DNA from: Lachnospiraceae bacterium
Lineage (GTDB): Bacteria > Bacillota > Clostridia > Lachnospirales > Lachnospiraceae
DNA length: 64,000 nt
Assembly (NCBI GenBank): GCA_021202075.1
Contig: JAJQDT010000060.1
Location: 1 to 64,000 of the forward strand
Reading direction: 5' to 3'
Shown here piece by piece: positions 1-10,124 of this stretch. How positions within the stretch are numbered: position 1 is the stretch's first letter; every line of letters begins with the position of its first letter. The notes beneath the pieces are model-generated. The model was not told the origin of the DNA. It was given only the letters and a program-made list of their open reading frames with translations, and did not search any database. Made by a program: the position numbers and the translations under genes.

Positions 1-272
1 TGTTTGTAATACCTTCTTGTTTTTCTTTACCCGCTACCTCTCAGTTTCAAACTTCATGTCCTCCTCACAGCGTCATATACACTCGAACAACCTGTTTTAT
101 CATATGTTCATACTCGCCTGCGAGTATGGACGCAGGCCGTGCCTTGCGCGAAACGCAACTTTTCATGCGCGGCTTTCACTGTATGTCCAGGCTATATCTC
201 AATCTCACTTTCGCAATTCTATCATTCTGATGTTCATAAGTCAAGTGCGGCATATCTGTTAATCTATTGTTC
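1..272. other. intergenic region at window edge
   Basis: I see no convincing gene here. The stretch holds one copy of the dispersed repeat family called A in this annotation (about 118-189) and an A/T-rich remainder. It lies downstream of the AAA-ATPase gene, which reads towards it. Confidence 0.6.
118..189. repeat. dispersed palindromic repeat, family A copy 1
   Basis: The core at 147-188 carries GCGCAACTTT-like and ATGCGCGGCTTTCA blocks. About 40 bases of this core match the copy at 13981-14055 with only a few differences. It is non-coding. The ATGCGCGGC block also recurs, partly inverted, in the copy at 28324-28450. Confidence 0.7.
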
Positions 273-2027
273 TCACTGTTCCTTTTCTTCTTCAATCAGC
301 ACTTCTTTACCCCGAAAAGCAAACCCGTATTTTCGAACCCTGCGGATTCCTCCTGCTTTCAGATCCGTCTCATATTTCATATCCCGGATCTGGTCAAGAG
401 CCCGCCTTGTCGTATCGTTCAGCGTCTTCTCTTTTTTGGGGTCAAACACCTTAAACTCAATAATAATACCGTCCTGTGTTTTATCCAACGGCTCTATCGA
501 CACATCATAGCGTCCGAAACCACTTTCCCGATTTGATGTCAGGATATGCGTATCGTTCAGATCCGCGATCAGGCCCAACGTGAATCCATGATAAAACTGC
601 TCGGCCATTTCACTTTCCGAGGAAGCACTCCCTACATCAAAATAGCTGAAAGTCCGAAGGGTCACTTTTTCCATATATCTCTGCATCCCCTCCAGATTTC
701 CCTTCAGGAGCATCTCAATAAATCCTGTATAGTTGTCATAGGATCCGGAAAACCATTTCTCAACCAGATGGTAAAAGGCTTCCCGCACCTCATAATTGGT
801 CAGCTGTATTTCATAAGCCTTTTCACGTTCCTGCACAATCTTTACATAGCCGGTAGTCAAAAACCAGCTCCAGACCGTTTTTGAATCATTGGTTAACTCC
901 GCATAAGTAATGGATTCATCAATCTCTGTCACAATAGAGCCGCCCTGCAGCAGCGTTTCAAACTCATCCTTAATGCGGAGAGAGCCTTCCTGCACCAGCT
1001 TGCCAACCAACGCATTTCCGCTGGTATTCATCCAGTAGGGCTTTAGTTTCTTTTCACTCAGAAAATTAATGATAGACCACGGATTGTAGATCCTGCATTG
1101 TTTCCCAAATCGAAATCCGTCATACCAGCGTTTCACCTGTTCTTTCTGTCCTGACATGCCATATACATCCAGAGCCTCAAAAACTTCTTTCTCTGTAAAT
1201 CCAAAACAGGTCTCATACATCTCTACTGTAGAAGTTACAACACGCGGATTATTCAGATCAGAAAAGATGGATTCCTGCGTAATTCTGGTTAAATCGGTAG
1301 CGCCCCCTCGCTCTGCTCGGCGGCAGTTCGTGCTGCCCATTCCAGTACGCTCCGCGTAGGGCAGCACTCCCGTCATCAATCCCCGATCCAGCCAGGGATT
1401 ATCCTTGAACGCGGCATGGAACATACGGCGGATATACTTGATCGCATCCTCCCAGTAGCCTGCGGTATAAGCCTCCAACATGGGAGTATCGTACTCATCG
1501 ATCAGAATCATGACTTTTTTCCCAAAATGCCCATACATGCACTGGGAAAGAAACTGAACCGCACTCATGCTGTCTTCATCAGATGCTTTTTCGCAGAGAA
1601 TATCTGTGAATTTCCTTTTTTCATATTCCGACAGCTTATCTGACTCCAGCAAATAAGAGTGCCTCCGAAACAATTGGGAAAGCACCGTCCGCATAACATG
1701 GCACATACTGGCATAGTTGTCCTGTTTTATATTTGCAAGGCTGAAATTGATGACAGGAATCGTTCCCTGAAGTTCTCTGAAATCCTCCTCTTTCCAGATA
1801 GAAAATCCCTCAAATAAATCATTTCTGCCATGAAAACGTATGGAAAAAAAGGTCTCCACCATGTTCAAAGTCAGGGTCTTTCCAAACCGCCTTGGGCGGG
1901 TAATCAATGTCACCTGATCCAGGCTGTTATACCAGTCCCTGATAAAATAAGTCTTATCTACATAAAATACATTTCTTCCTACGATATCTTCGAAGTCCGT
2001 AATACCCAGCGCAGCCTTTTTCAGCAT
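273..2027 (-). CDS. AAA-ATPase-like / PD-(D/E)XK nuclease family protein
   Basis: This 584-residue protein has the layout of the AAA-ATPase_like (PF09820) plus PDDEXK_9 (PF08011) family. That family is abundant and multi-copy in gut Bacteroidetes and Clostridia, and its role is unproven. A Walker A-type RPRRFGKT is at residues 44-51, a Walker B-type MILIDEYD at about 173-180, and a nuclease-like IIIEFK near 521-526. The start has a GGAGGG ribosome site 7 bases upstream. An odd segment at about residues 223-247 interrupts the conserved GLMTG...ESIFSDLNN stretch and coincides with a hairpin sequence (see findings). The reading frame is otherwise intact. The family call is firm; the cellular function is unknown. 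Confidence 0.88.
   Translation of the reverse strand: MLKKAALGITDFEDIVGRNVFYVDKTYFIRDWYNSLDQVTLITRPRRFGKTLTLNMVETFFSIRFHGRNDLFEGFSIWKEEDFRELQGTIPVINFSLANIKQDNYASMCHVMRTVLSQLFRRHSYLLESDKLSEYEKRKFTDILCEKASDEDSMSAVQFLSQCMYGHFGKKVMILIDEYDTPMLEAYTAGYWEDAIKYIRRMFHAAFKDNPWLDRGLMTGVLPYAERTGMGSTNCRRAERGGATDLTRITQESIFSDLNNPRVVTSTVEMYETCFGFTEKEVFEALDVYGMSGQKEQVKRWYDGFRFGKQCRIYNPWSIINFLSEKKLKPYWMNTSGNALVGKLVQEGSLRIKDEFETLLQGGSIVTEIDESITYAELTNDSKTVWSWFLTTGYVKIVQEREKAYEIQLTNYEVREAFYHLVEKWFSGSYDNYTGFIEMLLKGNLEGMQRYMEKVTLRTFSYFDVGSASSESEMAEQFYHGFTLGLIADLNDTHILTSNRESGFGRYDVSIEPLDKTQDGIIIEFKVFDPKKEKTLNDTTRRALDQIRDMKYETDLKAGGIRRVRKYGFAFRGKEVLIEEEKEQ
1287..1367. repeat. in-frame hairpin insertion inside the AAA-ATPase gene
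   Basis: GTGCTGCCC at 1330-1338 and GGGCAGCAC at 1359-1367 form a perfect 9-base inverted repeat. The surrounding roughly 75 bases encode an Arg/Gly/Ala-rich insert between two blocks that, from memory of the family, are normally adjacent (GLMTG and ESIFSDLNN). The segment keeps the reading frame. Confidence 0.55.
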
Positions 2028-2313
2028 AGCAAGCCCTCCAATCCTTTAATTTTCCCTGCGACACTACCCATATTTTAGCACATCCCGATTTTCAATAGAA
2101 GCAGGTTCTGCGTTTTTTCAAATCTGATATAAGCCTGAAAATTATTTGTTCCCTTCCATCTACTCAATCACCCGTGGTAAATCTCTCACTTCCGGGCAGA
2201 ATGCTGCCGCACCAAGCCCGCTCCGGCACGACTGCCGGTTAATATGCGCTGCAAGCGCGCTTTTCTTCTGATAAGCCATACTCCAGGAACCTGCTTCGCA
2301 GAACCCTGTCGTT

Positions 2314-2360
2314 GACTTGCGAAGTTCGCCGCCGCAAGCGCCGCGAACTTCTTGCAAGTC
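2314..2360. repeat. palindromic intergenic element
   Basis: GACTTGC-GAAGTTCGC at 2314-2329 pairs with GCGAACTTC-(TT)-GCAAGTC at 2343-2360, giving a 16-pair hairpin with a two-base bulge. It lies in the gap between the AAA-ATPase gene and the small HTH gene, within a stretch rich in other short palindromes. No U-run follows on either strand, so it does not look like a terminator. Confidence 0.55.
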
Positions 2361-2431
2361 ATATTATAAGCATATCGCCTGTTTTTCTCAACCATAATTT
2401 TTGAATTTCATATGAACCTCTGTGGCGGACA

Positions 2432-2626
2432 ATGCGGGAAAAGGGAATATCGCAATATAAACTGATCAAGGATTACGGCGTCTCGGCGGGACAGCTTTCA
2501 CGGCTCCGAGCGGAGCAGAATGTATCTACGAATACGCTCAATATGCTATGTCAGATTCTGGACTGTCGGCTGGAAGATATTGCGGAATACCGAAAAGATG
2601 ACGAGACTGACATTCAGAGCAGTTAA
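2432..2626 (+). CDS. small Cro/C1-type (XRE) HTH protein
   Basis: The 64-residue frame matches the short XRE-family regulators of Firmicutes: an HTH with QYKLIKDYGVSAGQLSRL, followed by a helix ending LDCRLEDIAEY. Such proteins normally begin with an M-I-S-Y-x-P-L-W motif. In this frame the ISYEPLWRT part is encoded from 2405 to 2431, upstream of the first ATG, but the codon before it is TGA rather than ATG. Translation must therefore start at ATT 2405, at ATG 2432 (losing the N-terminal cap of helix 1), or not at all. No clear ribosome site precedes either. It could be a decaying gene. Confidence 0.7.
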   Translation: MREKGISQYKLIKDYGVSAGQLSRLRAEQNVSTNTLNMLCQILDCRLEDIAEYRKDDETDIQSS

Positions 2627-2628
2627 AA

Positions 2629-2672
2629 AGAGGAGGTGAATCCCCATATTGCATGGGATTGCATCTCCTCTT
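2629..2672 (+). terminator. hairpin terminator after the HTH gene
   Basis: AAGAGGAG at 2629-2636 pairs with CTCCTCTT at 2665-2672, with an inner ATCCC/GGGAT stem. It begins two bases after the HTH stop codon and is followed by CAAATTTC. It may also stop transcription of the opposing HAD gene. Confidence 0.6.
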
Positions 2673-2714
2673 CAAATTTCATCCCGAATGGCCAGTGATG
2701 AAAGCGCGTAATAC

Positions 2715-3533
2715 TCAGCCATCTTCCAGTATAAATTTATGGATGATCTCCGCCGCTCCGTCATGGTTATTGTCAGCTTTGGTCATGTAGTCCGCGTGCT
2801 GTGCAACGCCCGGGTAGGAATTGCGCATCGCTACGCCGATATGGGCAGCTTCGATCATGTCGATGTCGTTCGGCGCGTCTCCGGCTGAGACCGAGTCCTC
2901 AATTGGGATATTCAGATATTCGCACAGCCACCGCAACGCCTGTCCTTTGGAAACATGGGCGGGCACGATTTCGAGATACGCGTCGTTGGAAAAATAGCAG
3001 TCCAGAATGTCGCCGTATTGCCTCAATAAGTCCTGCTGAAATTGCTCAATGACATCCCGGCGCTCTGTCTCAATTGCGAGGACCTTGCATGGCTCCTGAT
3101 CCAGCGCCTGCGCAATCGATGGCACAATGCGGAAGGTCTGCAGGGTACGTTTTACGTAATCATGGATTTCCTGACGTTCTTCCTCAGCGAGCACTTCCTT
3201 GTCTGAGAATGTCTGGATATGAATCCCCCGGCGCCTTGCATCCGCAAAAATATCCGGAACCAGTGAGCGGGAAATCGTCTTCCGATAGATACCCGTTTTG
3301 TGATAGCTGTCATAGATCTGCCCGCCATTGAACGCGATGATATAACAGCCTTCACGAACCAGGCCAAGACGCTCCGCCTGGATCCATGCGCTCGCGAGCG
3401 GACGGCCGGTCGTAAGAACGATTCTGTGTCCGGCCTGCAGCGCCAGATTCACTGCTTCCTGCGTGTCCGGCGTGATCTCTTTCCCGTCAGTTAAAAGTGT
3501 GCCATCCAGATCTGTAAAAAATATTTTTTTCAT
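2715..3533 (-). CDS. Cof-type HAD-superfamily phosphatase
   Basis: A 272-residue Cof/YkrA-like HAD (IIB) hydrolase. Motif I is DLDGTLL near the N-terminus with the nucleophile Asp, motif II is TTGRP, and motif IV is GDAPNDIDMI. Members dephosphorylate sugar phosphates, FMN or related phosphometabolites; the substrate cannot be read from sequence. Two ATG codons stand side by side; the second is chosen because the GGGGG ribosome site would be only 2 bases from the first. The gene converges with the small HTH gene and is probably a single-gene unit. Confidence 0.88.
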   Translation of the reverse strand: MKKIFFTDLDGTLLTDGKEITPDTQEAVNLALQAGHRIVLTTGRPLASAWIQAERLGLVREGCYIIAFNGGQIYDSYHKTGIYRKTISRSLVPDIFADARRRGIHIQTFSDKEVLAEEERQEIHDYVKRTLQTFRIVPSIAQALDQEPCKVLAIETERRDVIEQFQQDLLRQYGDILDCYFSNDAYLEIVPAHVSKGQALRWLCEYLNIPIEDSVSAGDAPNDIDMIEAAHIGVAMRNSYPGVAQHADYMTKADNNHDGAAEIIHKFILEDG

Positions 3534-3608
3534 CATTACCCCCTATATCGCACCCTTATTCAGGCAAAAGAAGTTTTTCGCCTATTTCAAAGAACTTTCG
3601 TCCCTGAT

Positions 3609-3651
3609 AAAAAAGAATCGGGATTATCCTTCTGTTCTGTAATCCCGATTC
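3609..3651 (-). terminator. rho-independent terminator of the LCP gene
   Basis: GAATCGGGATTA (3615-3626) and TAATCCCGATTC (3640-3651) form a 12-base-pair stem. On the minus strand it is followed directly by a TTTTTT run. It lies 55 bases past the stop of the LCP gene. Confidence 0.88.
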
Positions 3652-3705
3652 CCCTGGTGTACAGCCTTTCCGGCTTTCACACCGATATATTGATTGTTTC
3701 GTTTC

Positions 3706-4785
3706 CTACTCCGTGGTCATCTCCGTGCTGCTTTCCTCACTCGATCCATAAATGAAGTCATGCAGAATTTCCAGCGTCTCTTCCCAGTCCGGCACAAGCA
3801 TATCCTGGCTGTTCACATAAATAGTACTGTACATCCCGTCATACGGTACGCGGCTGGTCTCAAAATCATACTCCAGCATATCCGGCAGCTCGGTCAGCAT
3901 GCTCCAGATTTCCGTCTCGGAGATATTGGTTGTAATATACTCGAGAATCGACTGCATTTTTTCTGTCATCTGCGCCACGGACATCTGTTTCACTTCTTCC
4001 ATCAGCTGCAGCAATACGTAGCGCTGGCGTTCGGTTCTCTGAAAGTCTGAATTTCCTACATAACGGTTTCTCGCATAGGCGACTGCCTGAACACCATCCG
4101 CATGAATGAGGCCGCCCTCTTCCGGGAAATAATGGGAAGTCGGATCAATATCCATCAGGCGCTCACACATATCCAGGATATAGCCATTCGCCACCTCGAC
4201 TTCCTCCGCCGTCACTTCCAGATCTACACCGCCGATAATATCAATAATATCAACGAGATCCCAGAAGTCAACTGCCACATATTTATCTACTTCAATCTTA
4301 AAGTTCTCTGTGATCGTCTCACAGAGAAGCGGACCCGCGCCGTACGCATAAGCCGCATTCAGCTTTTTATAGCCCACATCTGGAATATTCACATAGGTAT
4401 CGCGCATCAGAGATACCATCGTTACCCGGTTCGCCGCCTTATTAATAGAAACCAGTATCATGCAATCCGAGTTCCCATTCCAGGTTCTCTCCTGCCGGTC
4501 TACGCCAATCAGCAGGACATTGTAAATGTCTTCATCTGTGACAACATCCTTTGTCGTATCCATAGAATTCTGAATCTCGGCAAGCTCATCATCGCTCACC
4601 GCTTCACCGACGCCTTCATCGGTCTCCTCCTCCGGAACCGTCTCCTCCACGGTGACGGTATCATCCGAAACATAATTGACACTTCCGTACAAATCATGTC
4701 CCAGCTTGTAGACAAGACCGCCACTGACGAGTACAACACCGATTACGATACAAAAACTGATTAGAAAAGTCTTTTTAAGGTTCAT
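3706..4785 (-). CDS. LytR-CpsA-Psr (LCP) family cell-wall polymer ligase
   Basis: A 359-residue protein with a short cytoplasmic N-terminus, one membrane helix (about residues 5-27) and an extracellular LCP domain. Family hallmarks are visible: NVLLIGVDRQ, SDCMILVSINK, SLMRDTYVNIP, KLNAAYAYGG-like KLNAAYAYGAG, and the late AYARNRYVGNSDFQRTERQR block with conserved Arg residues. LCP enzymes move teichoic-acid-like or other glycopolymers from undecaprenyl phosphate to peptidoglycan. The start at 4785 is preferred over an upstream ATG at 4854 because AGGAGAA sits 7-8 bases before it and the helix then begins at once. A Glu/Asp-rich linker (about residues 40-70) separates the helix from the domain. 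Confidence 0.9.
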   Translation of the reverse strand: MNLKKTFLISFCIVIGVVLVSGGLVYKLGHDLYGSVNYVSDDTVTVEETVPEEETDEGVGEAVSDDELAEIQNSMDTTKDVVTDEDIYNVLLIGVDRQERTWNGNSDCMILVSINKAANRVTMVSLMRDTYVNIPDVGYKKLNAAYAYGAGPLLCETITENFKIEVDKYVAVDFWDLVDIIDIIGGVDLEVTAEEVEVANGYILDMCERLMDIDPTSHYFPEEGGLIHADGVQAVAYARNRYVGNSDFQRTERQRYVLLQLMEEVKQMSVAQMTEKMQSILEYITTNISETEIWSMLTELPDMLEYDFETSRVPYDGMYSTIYVNSQDMLVPDWEETLEILHDFIYGSSEESSTEMTTE

Positions 4786-4969
4786 CACATATTTCTCCTG
4801 CCTGCTGTAAAGTGCCTGTATATGGTTAAAATTCTCCGCCACAGTGAAGTTCATAGAACTTTCCTGTTGTAGAGTGTTGTATAAATAAGAATGCAGAATC
4901 CGTCCAGGCGCATCCTCACGAGCAATTTTGCTTTATAGGATGAGATGAGACACAGATTCTCCAACAGAA

Positions 4970-5001
4970 CAAAAAAGCTTCCCGGTGCTACCGGGAAGCT
5001 T
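4970..5001 (-). terminator. terminator of the tRNA unit
   Basis: AAGCTTCCCGGT (4975-4986) pairs with ACCGGGAAGCTT (4990-5001) around a 3-base loop. On the minus strand it runs into TTTTTT immediately after the tRNA-Leu 3' end. Confidence 0.9.
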
Positions 5002-5003
5002 CA

Positions 5004-5087
5004 TGCGGAGGATGGGACTTGAACCCACACGATATTGCTACCACAGGCACCTGAAGCCTGCGCGTCTGCCAATTCCGCCACCTCCGC
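5004..5087 (-). tRNA. tRNA-Leu (CAG)
   Basis: Minus-strand cloverleaf of 84 nt. The acceptor is GCGGAGG/CCTCCGC with discriminator A. The anticodon arm is CAGGC-TTCAGGT-GCCTG with anticodon CAG, and there is a long variable arm as expected of type II tRNA-Leu. The T arm has GGTTCAAGTCC. No CCA is encoded. It is co-transcribed with tRNA-Gly 44 bases upstream. Confidence 0.95.
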
Positions 5088-5131
5088 GGCTACCAGAATC
5101 AATCTGGCTTTGGCTGTTTTCTTACAACCAG

Positions 5132-5203
5132 AGCGCGAGACGGGATTCGAACCCGCGACCCCTGCCTTGGCAAGGCAGTGCTCCACCACTGAGCCACTCG
5201 CGC
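5132..5203 (-). tRNA. tRNA-Gly (GCC)
   Basis: Minus-strand cloverleaf of 72 nt. The acceptor is GCGCGAG/CTCGCGC with discriminator T. The anticodon arm is CTGCC-TTGCCAA-GGCAG with anticodon GCC, and the T arm is GCGGGTTCGAATCCCGT. No CCA is encoded. Confidence 0.95.
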
Positions 5204-5445
5204 ATACGCTATTAACTTGTCAATTTTATTCGCTCACTGCTTTCCGTGCCGTTCAGCGAACAATAGATAATATACTACAACTTTCACCCCCTGTCAATAA
5301 CTTTTTTCAATTTCAATACATCGAACTTTTTCTGCACTATTTTCCTTTTTATCAGACTATATACTGTACTTTATGAAGTAATTCACCAAATTTTGTCTGA
5401 GCGTTGTTTTTTTGCAATTTTACAGACAATTCCCCAGACTCTTTT

Positions 5446-7212
5446 TCATGCGATTATCGGCCCCGCACCCGGTAAACAGCAGACGCTCCGCAGGATCACA
5501 AATACCGTTGTATGGTTTTTCTCGTTCAACAGGAAGCTTTTCTCAATCCGAAAATCCCGCGCGCTCCGGACAGACTCTACCACATAATTCGGCTCCGTCG
5601 TATAGATGACAAGCACTGCTTCTTCTTTCAGCAGCCGACCGATGGTATGAAAAAAATCATGATAAAGTTTACGCAAAGCATGCCTGTCCGGTGTCGGAGC
5701 CGCTCCCGCACCCATGTCTGCGGCGGCAGCGGCGGTACCCACGCTTACGCTTCGCGGCATGTCGGTTATCACTTCATCAAACAGGTATTCATGCTGAAAA
5801 GTGAAAAAATCGCGATTAATATAATGAATCCGGCATTCCGCGCGTTCTGTATTTCTGCGCGCTTTGTCAATCGCTTCCGCGAAGATGTCCAGACCATACA
5901 TCGTGCCCGCTTTTACGGCGCGGTCACGCTCAATGAGCATCGTGCCGACTCCGCAGAACGGATCCAGAATCTGCGCGTTTTCTTTCAGCCATGGCTGCGC
6001 CAGGCGAACGGCCAGCGCGGCATTTACGGGTGCAATGGATGCAGCGACCTGCTCCTTCCGATACGCAAATCGCTCATCAAGGGAAGAGGAAAGCTTCAGC
6101 ATCGCGGCAAATGTGCCGTCTCTGCGCAGCACCAGCCGAATCTCGATCTCGTAATCCGTCACGGAATTGACCAGACGCGCATCCGAAGCACGCTCCAGCG
6201 CAGAGGAGATGCGGCGAAGATAAACGCCCCTCTTTTCCCAGAATTCCCCCGCGCAGAACATATCCCTGGCATGATGAGCCGCACTCGTTTTGCTGGAAGA
6301 TTCGCTCTCTTCCCTCCTGTGCGATGACGCAGGGAACGGCTTGTCTTCCACTGGCATCGTTCCTTTTCCGGCCTCAGACGCCGCATGGTCTGAACGTGTT
6401 GTCAGATTCTTTCGAGAAGTCGAATCCGCCGTCGTACCGGCTGCCCCGTCTCTGAGCTCAATCCGGTACAAAAAAGCTCCCGCTCCATTATACATACGAT
6501 CTGCAAAGGTCAATACCGGATTTGCAAGCAGCTCCCCGCAGCGCTCCGGGGAAGCCGCCGGAAGCGATTCTGTCTTTAAAGGAAAGAGCATCTCGCTGTA
6601 GGTGCGGATGGGACGAATTTCCTTTAACGGCGCACCGTCGACACGGAGACCTCCCGCAAGCATCGTAATTTTTCCTTTTGAAATCTGTTCCGCTGTCGCC
6701 TCTCTCTGCCGACGATTGGTCAGCAGGATCACATCCTCTTTTTCTTTTCCTCCTGAAAACCGATGGTGGCGAATCCCATGGCAGCGAAGAACCATTGCCT
6801 GAAGCATCCGGATCTCCTCTGAAACATGCTTCCACTCCTCCGGCGGCCAGGCAGACACTTCACGAAGTTCGGTAAGGCGTTTTTCCAGTTGCTCCGCGAG
6901 CGGACGAAAATCCAGTTCCGACATTGCTTTCAGATAGTCGGCCCGGATAAAAAGCGTCTCTTCCTTCTGCCAGGCGTCAAAAAGAACCGGAAGCAAATCT
7001 TCCGATTCCAGTTTACCAAGCACAAGCGCGGCATTTTTCCGCACCTTCGGATCCTCCGATTTCAGCAGGACACACAGCTTTGAAAAATCCCCGCCCAGCA
7101 GATACGCAAACTCACGCCTGTTTTTCTCATCCTTTAATTCATTGCGAAGAGAGATAAGGTTCGCCCGAACCTCATCCCCCGCACAGATTTTTTCATAATA
7201 TTCTTTTATCAT
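5446..7212 (-). CDS. HEAT-repeat / SAM-dependent RNA methyltransferase-like protein
   Basis: A 588-residue fusion. The N-terminal part (about 1-130) has HEAT-like helical repeats (DPKVRKNAALVLGKL). The middle looks THUMP-like. The C-terminal half has a class I methyltransferase fold with the SAM-binding FCGVGTMLIE, YGLDIFAEAI and CRIHYINRDF blocks, similar to TRM11/RlmL-type N-methylases. The motif IV position reads DMPR rather than the usual (N/D)PP(Y/F/W), so base-methylating activity is uncertain. A low-complexity Ser/Thr/Glu-rich stretch at about 265-320 interrupts the middle domain. A tRNA or rRNA target is inferred from the family only. The gene stands alone, between the tRNAs and a repeat. 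Confidence 0.75.
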   Translation of the reverse strand: MIKEYYEKICAGDEVRANLISLRNELKDEKNRREFAYLLGGDFSKLCVLLKSEDPKVRKNAALVLGKLESEDLLPVLFDAWQKEETLFIRADYLKAMSELDFRPLAEQLEKRLTELREVSAWPPEEWKHVSEEIRMLQAMVLRCHGIRHHRFSGGKEKEDVILLTNRRQREATAEQISKGKITMLAGGLRVDGAPLKEIRPIRTYSEMLFPLKTESLPAASPERCGELLANPVLTFADRMYNGAGAFLYRIELRDGAAGTTADSTSRKNLTTRSDHAASEAGKGTMPVEDKPFPASSHRREESESSSKTSAAHHARDMFCAGEFWEKRGVYLRRISSALERASDARLVNSVTDYEIEIRLVLRRDGTFAAMLKLSSSLDERFAYRKEQVAASIAPVNAALAVRLAQPWLKENAQILDPFCGVGTMLIERDRAVKAGTMYGLDIFAEAIDKARRNTERAECRIHYINRDFFTFQHEYLFDEVITDMPRSVSVGTAAAAADMGAGAAPTPDRHALRKLYHDFFHTIGRLLKEEAVLVIYTTEPNYVVESVRSARDFRIEKSFLLNEKNHTTVFVILRSVCCLPGAGPIIA

Positions 7213-7242
7213 ACTTTATCTTCTCTACTTTATTCCATACTT

Positions 7243-7318
7243 CGGGCTGCGTCGAGGCTTTTATGACCTGCGATTCGCGCGATTGGCGGTGCAAGATGGG
7301 TAAGTTATTTCGCGACAG
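7243..7318 (-). repeat. dispersed repeat, family C copy 1
   Basis: On the minus strand this matches 23585-23660 over about 70 bases. Shared blocks include AATAACTTA, TTGCACCGCC, CGCGCGAATCGCAG and CATAAAAGCCTCGACGCAGC. It is non-coding and lies just upstream of the HEAT/methyltransferase gene. Confidence 0.8.
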
Positions 7319-7406
7319 TTCCTAACACAAAAGGATATGATTTGAACTGCAAAAAAGAATCACTCCGATTTCTGAATCTGGAGGTTCACCGAAATAAGGC
7401 ATTTCC

Positions 7407-8207
7407 CTACTCTTCGACCGCCGCTTCAGCCGCCTCGCGGCATTCTTCTATGTAGGCCATGACGTCGTCCTTAAACTCTTCCCACTTGTCCTCATTTTCC
7501 ACATAATAAAGCGGGCAGAGCTTCCCGGTCACGTCATAGTGCCGGATGATGTCATCCCGATCCAGATCGAACATATCAACCAGGTACGCGGTCAGCTTCA
7601 CATCCGACTCATAGGTCGCTTCCGTAAACTTGCCGGTCTCGTCCAGATGGCAGTTCTCTATGGAAACCGAGTAGCTGTTCGCGCTGTTGGAGGCATAGGC
7701 AATCTCTCCCGGCGGAACACACTCTATGATCTCTCCCTCGGTTCCAATCACAAAATTCGCGCTCATGGACACCGCCTCATCCTCTGTAATCTGACCGGTC
7801 TCGATCAGTGTGCCATTGTCCTTAAGGCTTTCAAAGTAGTCATGGTTCTGCTGCGCGGTTGTGCCCGGATTGGCCAGATAATGGATGACGATATTCGTAA
7901 TGGTATCACACGCTTCTCCCGGGCGGGACCAGTCGTTGATGGTCAGAAGCTGCTCATCAATGCCCGGATCCGGCACTACCATGACATGTTCGGTCTCCTC
8001 CGTCTCTTCCGTCTCCGCCTCTGTCTGAGGCGGCGCAGTCTCGATGTGAATCGTCTCCTGCAAAAGAGCGTCGATATCTTCATCATCCTTCGGGAGCAGA
8101 TAAAGCAAAAGTGCAACCGCGGCAACTGTAAAAATAATTGTCAGCGTCCAGACCAGCACATGCCTGTGTCTGTTATTTTCTTTTTTCGGTTCCCTGTTCC
8201 TGCCCAT
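7407..8207 (-). CDS. membrane-anchored N-acetylmuramoyl-L-alanine amidase (Amidase_2)
   Basis: A 266-residue protein with a basic N-terminus, one membrane helix at about 20-40, a Glu/Thr-rich linker, and an Amidase_2/PGRP-type domain from about residue 90. Likely zinc ligands are the His in NIVIHYLA, the His in IIRHYDVTG and the Cys in KLCPLYY. The family cleaves the bond between N-acetylmuramic acid and L-alanine in peptidoglycan. The anchor places the enzyme on the outer face of the membrane. It reads in the same direction as guaB, 70 bases downstream of the guaB stop, with only a modest GGAG ribosome site. Confidence 0.88.
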   Translation of the reverse strand: MGRNREPKKENNRHRHVLVWTLTIIFTVAAVALLLYLLPKDDEDIDALLQETIHIETAPPQTEAETEETEETEHVMVVPDPGIDEQLLTINDWSRPGEACDTITNIVIHYLANPGTTAQQNHDYFESLKDNGTLIETGQITEDEAVSMSANFVIGTEGEIIECVPPGEIAYASNSANSYSVSIENCHLDETGKFTEATYESDVKLTAYLVDMFDLDRDDIIRHYDVTGKLCPLYYVENEDKWEEFKDDVMAYIEECREAAEAAVEE

Positions 8208-8277
8208 AATTGATCTGCTCCGTTCCGGTTCACGCCTGAAGTCCCAGACGTCCTAAATTTTTAAGTCCTGCCATATC

Positions 8278-9762
<1,485 letters not shown>

Positions 9763-9835
9763 TCAAGAATATAAGAAACCGTTCAGGGCAGCAGACTCAC
9801 AAGCCTCATTTTGATTTTGACGCCATCCTGAACTG

Positions 9836-9876
9836 TCAGGATCTGTTACGAAATAACTTATGCATTTTGTATCAGC
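9836..9876 (+). repeat. dispersed repeat, family C copy 3 (partial)
   Basis: It carries CTGTTACGAAATAACTTATG, matching the first 30-40 bases of the copy at 23585. It lies in the guaB 5' region. Confidence 0.6.
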
Positions 9877-9894
9877 TCCTTACGAAAATAAATG

Positions 9895-9936
9895 ATTCAG
9901 AACAGCAGATCACGATTCCCTGCTGTTCTGAATGAT
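9895..9936 (-). terminator. 14-bp hairpin between DUF6106-like gene and guaB
   Basis: ATTCAGAACAGCAG and its exact complement flank an 11-base loop. On the minus strand it is followed by CATTTATTTTC, a weak U-rich tail. It may end transcription from the upstream gene. The 14 bases GATTCAGAACAGCA recur near 15055, so the motif may also be part of a repeat. Confidence 0.5.
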
Positions 9937-10124
9937 TACGCTTACTCTAGCAAATCAGCAAAGACATGTCAACCACTTCTTTTTGGTACGGAACAGATTG
10001 GACAAGCCCACATCAACTCCTCAACCCCTCAATCTTGAGAGGCATACACACTTTGCCGCGCAGACAGCAGATCACACCCATATCCATATCAGGCAGTCCA
10101 CCTCAGCGCCTTTTTCCTTTATAT

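Noticed and set aside
2160-2395. Two overlapping open frames on the minus strand ahead of the HTH gene
   Set aside because: They run through hairpin repeats and are rich in Arg/Ala/Ser as expected of chance frames.
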